The position numbers and the translations under genes were made by a program. A DNA stretch of 27,264 nt, from the IMG/VR virus record IMGVR_UViG_3300044846_001178, positions 1 to 27,264 of that record; one strand, 5' to 3'. This document shows positions 7,059 to 15,972 of the stretch, in pieces (the first letter of the stretch is position 1; the number at the start of each line of letters is the position of its first letter). The stretch comes from a virus. The notes below the pieces were generated by a model. It was not told the DNA's origin. It worked only from the letters and a program-made list of their open reading frames with translations, and searched no databases.

Positions 7059-8000
7059 ATGACGAATCTTAAACTCCTCCAATTATTAGAATCAATATTG
7101 GGTAAAGGGAAATCTACTTCCGGAGACAACATCGCATTCTTTTCTCCATTCGTTTCACATTACAAGCCTAAATTAGAAATTAACATTAAAACAACTAGTG
7201 CTGGAGAAAATCATTGGCACTGTTGGATATCTGATAAAAAAGGTCGAAGCATTGCTTCTTTGTTTAAACAATTAAATTTACCAAAAGAACGGTTTGAACA
7301 ACTTTCTAGAATAATTGAATCAGCAAAATATCGTGTTGATACAACTAAAGAAAAACAAGAAATAATACAACTACCAAAAGAATACATACCACTTTGGAAC
7401 AAAAAAAATACACCTGATTATCGAAATGCAATTCACTATCTTACACAACGAGGTGTATCTATTTTTGATATTTTAAAATATCGTATTGGATATTGCGAAG
7501 CTGGAGAATATTCCGGAAAAATTATTATACCAAGCTATGATGCTGATGGACAATTGAATTATTTTGTTAGTAGAGCATTTTATCAAGCTGATAAATTCAA
7601 ACATAAAAACCCTAAAATTTCAAAAGATATTATTGGGTTTGACTTGACAATTAATTGGGCAGAGCCAATCGTATTATGTGAAGGTGCATTTGATGCAATT
7701 GCAGTTAAGCGAAATGCCATTCCTTTATTTGGTAAAATTATTCAACCTGCACTTCAAAAGAAAATCATTGAAAAACGAGTACGAGACATTTATATTTGTT
7801 TAGATGCTGACGCATTACGCAATGCATTGCAATTTGCGGAACGATTTATGTCAGAAGGATTAAATGTATATTTTATTGAATTACAGGCAGAAGATGCATC
7901 GGAATTAGGTTTTAATAAAATTACAGAAATTATACAAAATACTTCAGTATTAACATTTGAACATGTTATAGAATTAAGAATGGGTCTTATATGGAAATAA
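7059..8000 (+). CDS. TOPRIM DNA primase-like protein (DnaG/gp61 type)
   Basis: This 313-residue protein has a C-terminal TOPRIM fold. I-V-L-C-E208-G-A-F-D supplies the conserved Glu, and Y-I-C-L-D249-A-D251-A the D-x-D. Together these bind the metal ions used to make RNA primers. The N-terminus (about 27-70) lines up with the DnaG zinc domain: S29-P-F stands where the family has C-P-F, and H-W-H-C55-W-I-S-D-K-K-G stands where the family has F-H-C-F-G-C-G. Most zinc ligands are therefore missing and only C55 remains. Length is close to T4 gp61 (342 residues). The last 10 bases overlap the start of the recombination nuclease gene, so the two are translationally linked. A TOPRIM nuclease is a less likely alternative. 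Confidence 0.8.
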   Translation: MTNLKLLQLLESILGKGKSTSGDNIAFFSPFVSHYKPKLEINIKTTSAGENHWHCWISDKKGRSIASLFKQLNLPKERFEQLSRIIESAKYRVDTTKEKQEIIQLPKEYIPLWNKKNTPDYRNAIHYLTQRGVSIFDILKYRIGYCEAGEYSGKIIIPSYDADGQLNYFVSRAFYQADKFKHKNPKISKDIIGFDLTINWAEPIVLCEGAFDAIAVKRNAIPLFGKIIQPALQKKIIEKRVRDIYICLDADALRNALQFAERFMSEGLNVYFIELQAEDASELGFNKITEIIQNTSVLTFEHVIELRMGLIWK

Positions 8001-11000
8001 AAAAAATACAATCAACTATTAGTAAAATTGATAAAATCTTTCATGTATCTGATATTCATATTCGTACATTGAAACGACATACAGAATACCGAGAAGTATT
8101 TCAAAACATGTTTAACTATATTAATAGTCATTCAACTGAAAATAGTATTGCAGTTGTTACTGGAGATATTGTTCACAGCAAATTAGATATGTCACCAGAA
8201 CTAGTACAAATGCTAGTTGATTTCTTTAATGGATTTGCAATACCTACAATTGTTATTCTAGGTAATCATGACATGAATTTAAATAATATGCATCGCATTG
8301 ATGCTGTTAGTCCTATTCTAGATGTTATTAATAATCCTAATATTATTTTTATCAAAGACAACGGGTTATTTGAATTTGGTGGAATTACATGGAATCATAT
8401 GGCAGTTGATAAAACACCTGATGAATATGTTCGAGCTAAAGATTTTGATGCACTATATAAAATTGCATTGCATCATGGAGCGGTAAATACTGCTAAAACG
8501 GATATCGGATATCAAATTTCAAATGAACATGTAACTACAGAAATGTTTGCTGGGCACGACATTACATTGTTAGGTGACATACATAAACCGGCACAATTTT
8601 TAGATGCTGCACAAACTATTGCATATCCTGGATCATTGATTCAACAAAATCATGGCGAAGCATTAGACCACGGCATACTAGTGTGGGACGTTGAAAATCG
8701 TCGTGCTGATTTTGCTGAAATACAAAATGATTATGGGTATGTAACTATAGAAACATTGGGTTCAACAATTGTTACATCACCTCATCGAATGCCAAATAAA
8801 CCTAGAATTCGTATTAAATTTAACGAGACTAGTGCAGCAGATATGAAACGGTTGATTGCAACTATTAGAAAAAAATACAATGTACAGGATATAACTATTC
8901 AAAGAACAATAACCAGTACTGACAATAATGCAGCAACTTCAATATCAATAGGCAATGTTAGAGATGTTGAATATCAGAATACGTTGTTAACTGATTATAT
9001 TGATATAAACTTTCCACAAGCAACCGCACAAGAACTTGATACAGTACGACATATCAATCGAACCATCAATTCAAAATTACCTGCAGTTGAATCAATACGA
9101 CATACAACATGGCATCCTATATCATTTGAATTTGAGAACATGTTTTCATATGGCGAAGGCAATGTTATTAATTTTGAAAACTTGTCAGATGTATGTGGTT
9201 TATTTGCTGCAAATACGTCAGGTAAATCTTCATTGTTAGATGCCATTACATATACTATATTTGATAAGTGTAGTAAAACAGGCAAAGCAAATGAAGTTTT
9301 AAACAACAAACAAACTACATTCAAAGGCGTTTTTAAATTTGAAATGAATGGCATTCAATATACAATTGAAAGACGCGGCACCAAGAAAAAAGAAAAACAT
9401 GTTAAGGTAGATGTAGATTTTTATACAGACACAGAAAATTTAAATGGCGAAGAACGAAGTGACACAAACAAATCAATTCGTCGTTATTTAGGTACATATG
9501 ATGATTTTATTTTAACTGCATTTTCACTTCAAGCTGACAATAACAATTTCATTGAAAAGTCGCAAAAAGAACGCAAAGATTTGTTGTCACAGTTTTTAGA
9601 TATTACGGTATTTGAACAACTATATCAACTTGCAGCTGATGAAATCAAAGAAACATCGGGCCGATTAAAAGATTATAAAAAAACAGATTTTGCAGAAATA
9701 ATTATTCAGTCTGATGATATTATAACTAAGAATCAAAATAAAATTCAAAAGTTAGAACAGTCAGAAGACGCGCTACAAGAAACTAGAAACACACTACAAG
9801 AAAAAATTGTTTCATTGATTGAAACAAAATTGCCAACTACATATGATGGACCTAATATCAATGCTTTAATTAAAATAGAGCAAAATTTAGAAAATTTAAT
9901 TGAACAACTACAAAAAGAAATTGAAATCTCAGAAACAGGAATTGAATCAATATCTGCAACAATTTCATCGGCAAGAACAAACATATCAAAAATTAATATT
10001 AAAGTTGTAACAGATAAATTACAGCAATTGCATAAATTGCAAGAACAACAACGTATTTTATTGTTACAAATTACAGCACAACAAGGAATATACAATGCGA
10101 AACAACAAAAAATTAATCATCTTAACACCCACGAATATGATCCAAATTGTAAATACTGTGCATCTAACGTATTTGTACAAGATGCAATCGAAGCCCAGAG
10201 TACGATTGACGCAGATCGAGAAACATTAAATTCGTTACAAGAAACAGCAACAGATTATGCATCTAAAATTTTAGCATTAAATGTACATGTTGCAACAAAT
10301 CAAACATTCAATGAATTAACTGCTAATATTGCAACAAATATTAATTTGCGAGAACGAGCAGAATTACAACAACAAATTTTAGAATCTGATTTACAAACTC
10401 GCGAATCTGAATTAGAAACATGTTTAGAACGGCAAGAATTGTTTAGTAAAAATGAAACAGCAATTAAACACAATGAAACGGTTGATGGATTAATTGATAC
10501 TTGCAAATCAGAAATTATAACATGCACTACTGATATAAAAACAATTCAGGAACAAATTAAAAACATGTACGGTGCTATTGAAGTAGCAAAAACACATAAA
10601 AGTACTGCATTAGAAAATTTAGAAAAATACCAACAACTAGAAATTGAATATAGAGCATATGAATATTATTTAGATTCAGTTAAACGAGATGGTATTGCAA
10701 TGGAACTAGTAGTTAAGGCACTTCCTAAGATAGAAGCAGAAATAAACAATGTACTCAATCAGATTGTTGAATTTAACATGGTATTGAATACTGACGGTAA
10801 AAATATCAACGGATATATTATTTATGATGAAGATAACTATTGGCCATTAGAATTAACAAGCGGCATGGAAAAGTTTATTGCATCATTAGCAATTAGAATT
10901 GCACTTATCAATGTATCAGCATTACCTCGTCCTAATTTTATTGCAATCGATGAAGGTTGGGGAAGTTTAGATGCAGAACATATTTCTGCAGTAGTAAATT

Positions 11001-11131
11001 TATTTGAATATTTTAAAACTAAATTTGATTTTTCAATAATTATTTCACACGTTGATTCTATGCGAGATATGGTAGATAATCTAATAGAAGTAAACAAGAT
11101 AAACGGATACAGCTGTATTAATCATTCGTGA
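7991..11131 (+). CDS. single-chain SbcD-SbcC / Mre11-Rad50-like recombination nuclease (gp47-gp46 fusion)
   Basis: This 1046-residue protein joins two T4 proteins in one chain. Residues about 14-340 are the Mre11/gp47 metallophosphoesterase: D21-I-H23, G58-D59, G91-N92-H93-D94, L-H-H-G, and G-D-I-H later. Residues about 370-1046 are the Rad50/gp46 ABC ATPase: Walker A A-N-T-S-G-K412-S-S, long coiled coils, a zinc hook C720-K-Y-C723 at the apex, signature T-S957-G-M-E, Walker B F-I-A-I-D987-E988-G, then S-L-D. The complex resects DNA ends to load recombinase for recombination-dependent replication. No stop or frameshift separates the halves; a linker near 340-370 joins them. Ten bases overlap the upstream primase gene. 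T4, T5 and bacterial versions are separate polypeptides. Confidence 0.95.
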   Translation: MEIKKIQSTISKIDKIFHVSDIHIRTLKRHTEYREVFQNMFNYINSHSTENSIAVVTGDIVHSKLDMSPELVQMLVDFFNGFAIPTIVILGNHDMNLNNMHRIDAVSPILDVINNPNIIFIKDNGLFEFGGITWNHMAVDKTPDEYVRAKDFDALYKIALHHGAVNTAKTDIGYQISNEHVTTEMFAGHDITLLGDIHKPAQFLDAAQTIAYPGSLIQQNHGEALDHGILVWDVENRRADFAEIQNDYGYVTIETLGSTIVTSPHRMPNKPRIRIKFNETSAADMKRLIATIRKKYNVQDITIQRTITSTDNNAATSISIGNVRDVEYQNTLLTDYIDINFPQATAQELDTVRHINRTINSKLPAVESIRHTTWHPISFEFENMFSYGEGNVINFENLSDVCGLFAANTSGKSSLLDAITYTIFDKCSKTGKANEVLNNKQTTFKGVFKFEMNGIQYTIERRGTKKKEKHVKVDVDFYTDTENLNGEERSDTNKSIRRYLGTYDDFILTAFSLQADNNNFIEKSQKERKDLLSQFLDITVFEQLYQLAADEIKETSGRLKDYKKTDFAEIIIQSDDIITKNQNKIQKLEQSEDALQETRNTLQEKIVSLIETKLPTTYDGPNINALIKIEQNLENLIEQLQKEIEISETGIESISATISSARTNISKINIKVVTDKLQQLHKLQEQQRILLLQITAQQGIYNAKQQKINHLNTHEYDPNCKYCASNVFVQDAIEAQSTIDADRETLNSLQETATDYASKILALNVHVATNQTFNELTANIATNINLRERAELQQQILESDLQTRESELETCLERQELFSKNETAIKHNETVDGLIDTCKSEIITCTTDIKTIQEQIKNMYGAIEVAKTHKSTALENLEKYQQLEIEYRAYEYYLDSVKRDGIAMELVVKALPKIEAEINNVLNQIVEFNMVLNTDGKNINGYIIYDEDNYWPLELTSGMEKFIASLAIRIALINVSALPRPNFIAIDEGWGSLDAEHISAVVNLFEYFKTKFDFSIIISHVDSMRDMVDNLIEVNKINGYSCINHS

Positions 11132-11143
11132 TTATATCATGCG

Positions 11144-11160
11144 TTATATTTATATAAAAG
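11144..11160 (+). promoter_or_regulatory. recurrent AT motif, candidate late promoter (copy 3)
   Basis: TTATATTTATATAAAAG, with core TATTTATA at 11147-11154, lies in the 41-base gap after the nuclease gene and 18 bases before the ATG at 11173. It separates recombination genes from a structural gene. Confidence 0.5.
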
Positions 11161-11172
11161 ATATTATTCGAA

Positions 11173-13860
11173 ATGAAACGTAAAGAAGCAGTATATAAAG
11201 GATTACGAGATATTCCGGTATATTTCGAAGATACATCATTAACATCTCCTGATTATTTTCAAATTACTGAATTTCCTTTGCGATTAACCGCAGGAAAAAA
11301 TCTATTTAAACTACGAGGACATCCTACTAATTTAAAATTAGGCGGACAAATAGGTTTAGAAGTTTTAGATTATAATGGTAATCCAATTTATTATGAAATT
11401 GTAAATTATCTTGATGAAGACAAGTCTCGAGTAATTGCAATTTATATTTATACAGATACGTCACCAGGCGATTGTACTATAACTATTATTGCAGAATCGA
11501 ACGTTATTAACGGAACTTCGGTACCACAAGAATGGCAAGGACGTCCAAATGTTAAGTGGAGTCGATCTGTTCCTATAAACCCAAATGTATCTAATATATC
11601 TGAAATAATTTTTGAATCAGAACCAACTGTAACAGTTGACGAAATAGTAGGAGTACAATTAAATAGAATTTACTCCGGAAGCACGCAGTTTCCAATATAC
11701 ACAACAGGCACTGTTAATTATTTTTCATATAATAACCAACCAGCAATTTCTATTACCGGCGGATTGTTTACATCGGATATGTCTACGGGTACTATAACTG
11801 TAGCTACACCGATTAATCCTTCGCCTACACCTAATTTTACTATATCTACAACACCGTATATATCAACTATAAAAAAGATATTATCGCCAACCATTGCGCT
11901 ATTAGATACAGAATATACAGCATATAGCAGTCAAAGTATTGCAAGTCATACATTTACTTCTTTTAATAATTCAGCATTTTCATTAGCATATGAAGCAACT
12001 CCAACATATGTTGCAACTCAAAATTCGCAGTCATTTGCTTATATACAAATTAATGGATTAGATCCAGCAACCGGCGATGTTTCTAGAATTAAAGTATTTA
12101 CAAACAATAACGGTACCGTAGGTTCATATGAACTAGTAAATGATGTTGAATTAACAGAAACAGAAATTTTTATTGCAAACACCGCATCATTATATCCAGA
12201 TACATCTATCGGCGTATTTACATCACAAAGCATTATCAATGCATATTGGTCAGCTGCTGCATATCAAAGCAATACTATATTAACACCTCCAACATTGGTA
12301 TTTAATACTGCATCTATAGATAATGCAATGAAAATATCTAGTTCAATAAATTTAGATGCAACTAATACTGTATTAAAAATACAAAATACAGTACCGGGGA
12401 TTTTCATTGAAAATTCTTCATATAAAGTAACAATAGATGCATTGGGTACTAGATCAGGAAGTATCGATCCAGTATTAGCCATATATGTATCAGGTAGTTC
12501 ATTTTATCAAGATCCAACTGATTTTTTCAATCAGCAGTTTCCTACAAAATTTGGTAAACGAATAGGAGAATTACGGGTAACTGGCGATAATCAACGATTT
12601 GATGATCAAGTAATAAACTTTGAGTCTGATTATACAGGCACCGGTGTTTTACAACTAGTTGTTGAATCAGGTAATTGGCAAGTTGCTGACATTAGAACAA
12701 CAACGGATAATGATGCCGGATATAGTCCCAATTATACTAGAATCAAAACTTTAATCCAAACTACACATAAAATCGACAATCAGATATCATTTAAAGTTGA
12801 ATATTACAATGTTAATGGAGAAAAAAGCAAACAAACGTCATATGTTTATAACAAAGATTGGGAAGGTGGTAACCGTTATATTGATGGAAATTATTCAATG
12901 CTTACTGGGTCTTTATATGTCGCAGATTCATTAGAAAGTGGTATTGCAATTAGTGGTTATCCCAACTCTGGTTTTATTCGATCATTGGGTTACGAAGGAT
13001 TTAATGCAGGATATCCTGGCTTTTTAATATGGACCGGATCTGCATTACCGGGTTCGTCAGGAACAAAAGGTGGCGGCGCTTACAGCGGAGTTGGTTTAGA
13101 ACTTTATGCAAACACTTCAAGTTATTTTAGATATTCAACTGCTGATTCAGAAATAGATGTACGAACCAATAAATTCTTTTTTGGAAATAATTCTACATTT
13201 ATTAGTGGTAGCGACGGCAATTTACAAATTTCATCTTCTGGATTTAAATTATCGCCACAAGGCGATGTAACAGCATCATCATTTATAGCAGTAAATGGAA
13301 GTAACGTATTATTTGATACTAACAATGAATTTGCTGATGGCGCAAATATTGGTCGCATAGTTTATTTTAATCAAGCAGAAACTTCATTGAATTTAGCATT
13401 AATTGATGGCGGCGAACTCAATGCACAAACTGCATCTGTATTCCAAACATTTATATTACCCGGCGAAACTAAGTGTCAAGTTTCGTGTACTTATGAAATT
13501 AATAATGCATCAACATCATCAGTTACATGCCAACTCCGCGCATATATAGCAACAGCAAGTATAGGACCAATCGTTGGGTCTAGTTATTATGGAGACTTTG
13601 CAAATAATGCATCAATTGGAAACCCATTTGCAATCGGAACGGCAGTACCAGCTATCACTATAGAATCCGGAGCACAAACTAGCGAAGTAACAAGTGGAAT
13701 TACATTTGCAAATAGACAAGGCATGTATGCTCAAATATATTTAGTTGCATATACAAACTCAACCGTAGCTAGCGGGTCATTAAAAATGAAAAACTTTGTA
13801 TGGCGTACTAGTAGAACCGTCGGTGGAGCTATAATTCCACCAGCATCTCCAAAATTGTAA
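11173..13860 (+). CDS. large virion structural protein, tail-fibre-like
   Basis: This 895-residue protein is rich in Ser, Thr, Asn, Gly and Ile with few charged residues, typical of beta-rich phage fibre or baseplate proteins. The N-terminus (about 30-110) contains F-P-L-R-L-T-A-G-K-N-L-F-K-L-R-G, then G-L-E-V-L-D-Y-N-G-N-P-I-Y-Y-E. Residues about 590-720 are repetitive and Gly/Ser-rich, with F-F-F-G-N-N-S-T-F-I-S-G-S-D-G-N-L-Q-I-S-S-S-G-F, resembling shaft repeats of tail fibres. The C-terminal 180 residues look like a beta-sandwich. No enzymatic motif or chaperone-type autocleavage domain was recognised. It is a lone gene between two copies of the candidate promoter motif, fitting independent late expression. 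The exact virion position is uncertain. Confidence 0.68.
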   Translation: MKRKEAVYKGLRDIPVYFEDTSLTSPDYFQITEFPLRLTAGKNLFKLRGHPTNLKLGGQIGLEVLDYNGNPIYYEIVNYLDEDKSRVIAIYIYTDTSPGDCTITIIAESNVINGTSVPQEWQGRPNVKWSRSVPINPNVSNISEIIFESEPTVTVDEIVGVQLNRIYSGSTQFPIYTTGTVNYFSYNNQPAISITGGLFTSDMSTGTITVATPINPSPTPNFTISTTPYISTIKKILSPTIALLDTEYTAYSSQSIASHTFTSFNNSAFSLAYEATPTYVATQNSQSFAYIQINGLDPATGDVSRIKVFTNNNGTVGSYELVNDVELTETEIFIANTASLYPDTSIGVFTSQSIINAYWSAAAYQSNTILTPPTLVFNTASIDNAMKISSSINLDATNTVLKIQNTVPGIFIENSSYKVTIDALGTRSGSIDPVLAIYVSGSSFYQDPTDFFNQQFPTKFGKRIGELRVTGDNQRFDDQVINFESDYTGTGVLQLVVESGNWQVADIRTTTDNDAGYSPNYTRIKTLIQTTHKIDNQISFKVEYYNVNGEKSKQTSYVYNKDWEGGNRYIDGNYSMLTGSLYVADSLESGIAISGYPNSGFIRSLGYEGFNAGYPGFLIWTGSALPGSSGTKGGGAYSGVGLELYANTSSYFRYSTADSEIDVRTNKFFFGNNSTFISGSDGNLQISSSGFKLSPQGDVTASSFIAVNGSNVLFDTNNEFADGANIGRIVYFNQAETSLNLALIDGGELNAQTASVFQTFILPGETKCQVSCTYEINNASTSSVTCQLRAYIATASIGPIVGSSYYGDFANNASIGNPFAIGTAVPAITIESGAQTSEVTSGITFANRQGMYAQIYLVAYTNSTVASGSLKMKNFVWRTSRTVGGAIIPPASPKL

Positions 13861-13875
13861 TATTTATATAAAAAG
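13860..13875 (+). promoter_or_regulatory. recurrent AT motif, candidate late promoter (copy 4)
   Basis: ATATTTATATAAAAAG, with core TATTTATA at 13861-13868, begins on the last base of the preceding stop codon and lies 16 bases before the ATG at 13885. If it is a -10-type element, the mRNA leader would be under about 12 bases. Confidence 0.5.
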
Positions 13876-13884
13876 AAATACATA

Positions 13885-15939
13885 ATGAATAAAATAACAG
13901 TTTTATTTCCCGGAGGATTCAAACCATTAACCGGAGCACATTTAGCATTAGCTGAACGATATGCAGAAGATCCACAAGTTGAACAAGTAATTCTTTTAAT
14001 TGGTCCTATGCCACGAGACGGAATTACAAGACAAAAAACAATTGAAATGTTCGATTTATTAAATTCTAATCCAAAACTTGAAATGCGTCCAACGGAATTT
14101 AATTCTCCGATTACCGCTGCATATGAATACTTGTTTGCATTACCAGAAGACGCAACGGGACGATATGCAATGGCAGCATCTACGAAAGGAGATGATTATG
14201 TTCGTGCTAAAGCGTTTGTTCCAAATGTAGACAAATATGCAACAATCGGAGATAAGAAAGGTCGTACAATACCTGCGGGTATTGATGCTATTGAACTAAA
14301 TATTGATGTAGAACCATTAACATATGACACAGGACAACCAATATCAGCATCAACCGTTCGATTAAATTTAATGAAAAATGATTATAATGCGTTTAGAAAA
14401 TCATATCCAAATAACGACGATGCATATGTAAAAAATGCATGGCAAATATTAAGGGGAGTACAAGAAGATTCATTATTTACCAAAGAATGGTGGGCAAAAT
14501 CATTGCATGAAGATGTAGAAGAAGTAATTGAAGCCATAATGAATACGAGTGAGCGAGGAGCTCATAATAAAAAAATTACAAAATTGCGAAGTTATTTAGA
14601 TAACAATCGCGATGATTCATTTGTATATGACTTTGATAAATTTCCAAAAACTGTTTTTGGTGGCGTATTAACTGAAGGTGGTGCCGCAGGACATATGGCA
14701 CACCCATATGATGATCATGGATTAACTTTTAATGAAATGAAAGAAATAGTTTCTCGAGGATTAGAAGGACGTTTAGATATTGAAGAAGCAGTAACTGAAA
14801 AGACTGATGGACAAAATATTCAAATTACATGGAAAAATGGAGAAATTGGTTTTGCTAGAAATAAAGGCACTGTAATTAATCCTATGACAACCTCAGAAAT
14901 TATTGCAGACTTTGAAAGAAAATATCAAAAAAGTATTGCAACAAATGGAGTTGCTGGATCTGAAGGATATAAACTAGTAGTAGACGCATATCGAGCATGT
15001 GCGGAAGATTTAACAGAATCGTTAAGAATGATCCCAGCTGATAAATTAAATGAAATATTTAAAAACGGACGAGTATTTGCTAACATGGAAATAATTTATC
15101 CTGCAACTAAAAATGTAATTACATATGATAAAGCTCATTTACAGTTTCATAATTTAGTTGAATATGATGAAACCGGCAATGTTTTAGAAACTGATATGAC
15201 TGGCGGCAAGCTATTACAAGGCATTATACAAGATGCAAATGCACATCTTCAAAAAACATTTTCATTTATTCCTCCACAGCAAATTAAATTAGGCCGAGTA
15301 TATGATTTTGAAGATCAGCAAGCAGCATTTTTTAGCGAAATTGATCAGCTACAAAATAAATTTGGACTACAACCAACAGATCTTGTAACTGAATATCATA
15401 AGGCGTGGTGGAGTGATGTAATTAAATCAAAAGCACAAACATATGCATATGATATTCCAGATAGTATATTAGAATCACTAGTATATCGATGGGCATTTAA
15501 TATTAAATCAACTAATATTACAATTCTTAAAAAAGGAATTGACAACCTAGAATTTGCAAATTGGGTAGCTGAATTTGATAAAAAAGATTTTAAAGTGTAT
15601 CAAAAACAAAACATGGAACCGTTTGAAAACATCTTTTTAAAGCTAGGAGCAGTTGTATTAAAAAATGCAGAAAATTTCTTAGCAGCAAATCCATCCGCTA
15701 CCGTACAAGAAATAAAACGTGAGCTAGCTGAATTAACTAGAGAGTTACAAACAAAAGGTGATGATGTTACTATTAAAAAATTAGAACACGAATTAAAGCG
15801 TTTACAGAAACTAGGCGGCTTCGAAGCAATTGTACCATCAGAAGGAGTTGTATTTGTATACGGCGGACATACATATAAATTAACAGGGGCATTTGCACCA
15901 ATCAATCAGATACTAGGAGTATTGAAATATACACGATAA
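13885..15939 (+). CDS. fusion of HIGH-superfamily nucleotidyltransferase and RNA/DNA ligase-like enzyme
   Basis: This 684-residue protein has two catalytic parts. Residues 1-170 are a HIGH-type nucleotidyltransferase (NMN adenylyl- or cytidylyltransferase fold): F-P-G-G-F12-K-P-L-T16-G-A-H19, a T-x-x-H variant of H-x-G-H, and I153-S-A-S-T-V-R159 matching the I-S-S-T-x-x-R motif. Residues about 270-684 carry covalent nucleotidyltransferase motifs: E-K306-T-D-G (adenylated Lys), A-R325-N-K-G, F-A-N-M-E402 (motif III), E653-G-V-V-F (motif IV) and Y-K665-L-T-G (motif V). The linking stretch holds E-G-G-A-A-G-H-M-A-H-P. Likely chemistry is nucleotide transfer to a small metabolite (perhaps NMN) and end-sealing of nucleic acid, probably RNA repair. 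Substrates are inferred, not shown. It stands alone between candidate promoter motifs among structural genes. Confidence 0.82.
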   Translation: MNKITVLFPGGFKPLTGAHLALAERYAEDPQVEQVILLIGPMPRDGITRQKTIEMFDLLNSNPKLEMRPTEFNSPITAAYEYLFALPEDATGRYAMAASTKGDDYVRAKAFVPNVDKYATIGDKKGRTIPAGIDAIELNIDVEPLTYDTGQPISASTVRLNLMKNDYNAFRKSYPNNDDAYVKNAWQILRGVQEDSLFTKEWWAKSLHEDVEEVIEAIMNTSERGAHNKKITKLRSYLDNNRDDSFVYDFDKFPKTVFGGVLTEGGAAGHMAHPYDDHGLTFNEMKEIVSRGLEGRLDIEEAVTEKTDGQNIQITWKNGEIGFARNKGTVINPMTTSEIIADFERKYQKSIATNGVAGSEGYKLVVDAYRACAEDLTESLRMIPADKLNEIFKNGRVFANMEIIYPATKNVITYDKAHLQFHNLVEYDETGNVLETDMTGGKLLQGIIQDANAHLQKTFSFIPPQQIKLGRVYDFEDQQAAFFSEIDQLQNKFGLQPTDLVTEYHKAWWSDVIKSKAQTYAYDIPDSILESLVYRWAFNIKSTNITILKKGIDNLEFANWVAEFDKKDFKVYQKQNMEPFENIFLKLGAVVLKNAENFLAANPSATVQEIKRELAELTRELQTKGDDVTIKKLEHELKRLQKLGGFEAIVPSEGVVFVYGGHTYKLTGAFAPINQILGVLKYTR

Positions 15940-15940
15940 C

Positions 15941-15957
15941 ATATTTATATAAAAAAA
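15941..15957 (+). promoter_or_regulatory. recurrent AT motif, candidate late promoter (copy 5)
   Basis: ATATTTATATAAAAAAA, with core TATTTATA at 15942-15949, begins just after the stop at 15939 and lies 23 bases before the ATG at 15973. It would drive the unit running through the terminase gene. Confidence 0.5.
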
Positions 15958-15972
15958 GATAAGGCTCAGGCA

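Noticed and set aside
8995-9354. 119-codon minus-strand open frame inside the nuclease fusion, and other minus-strand frames throughout
   Set aside because: They lie fully inside genes with strong protein-family motifs on the + strand, have no upstream signals and no recognisable products.
11440-11456. TATTTATA inside the 895-residue structural gene as another promoter
   Set aside because: It is within coding sequence (residues near 92-95) with no start codon at the usual distance and lacks the WAAA flank.
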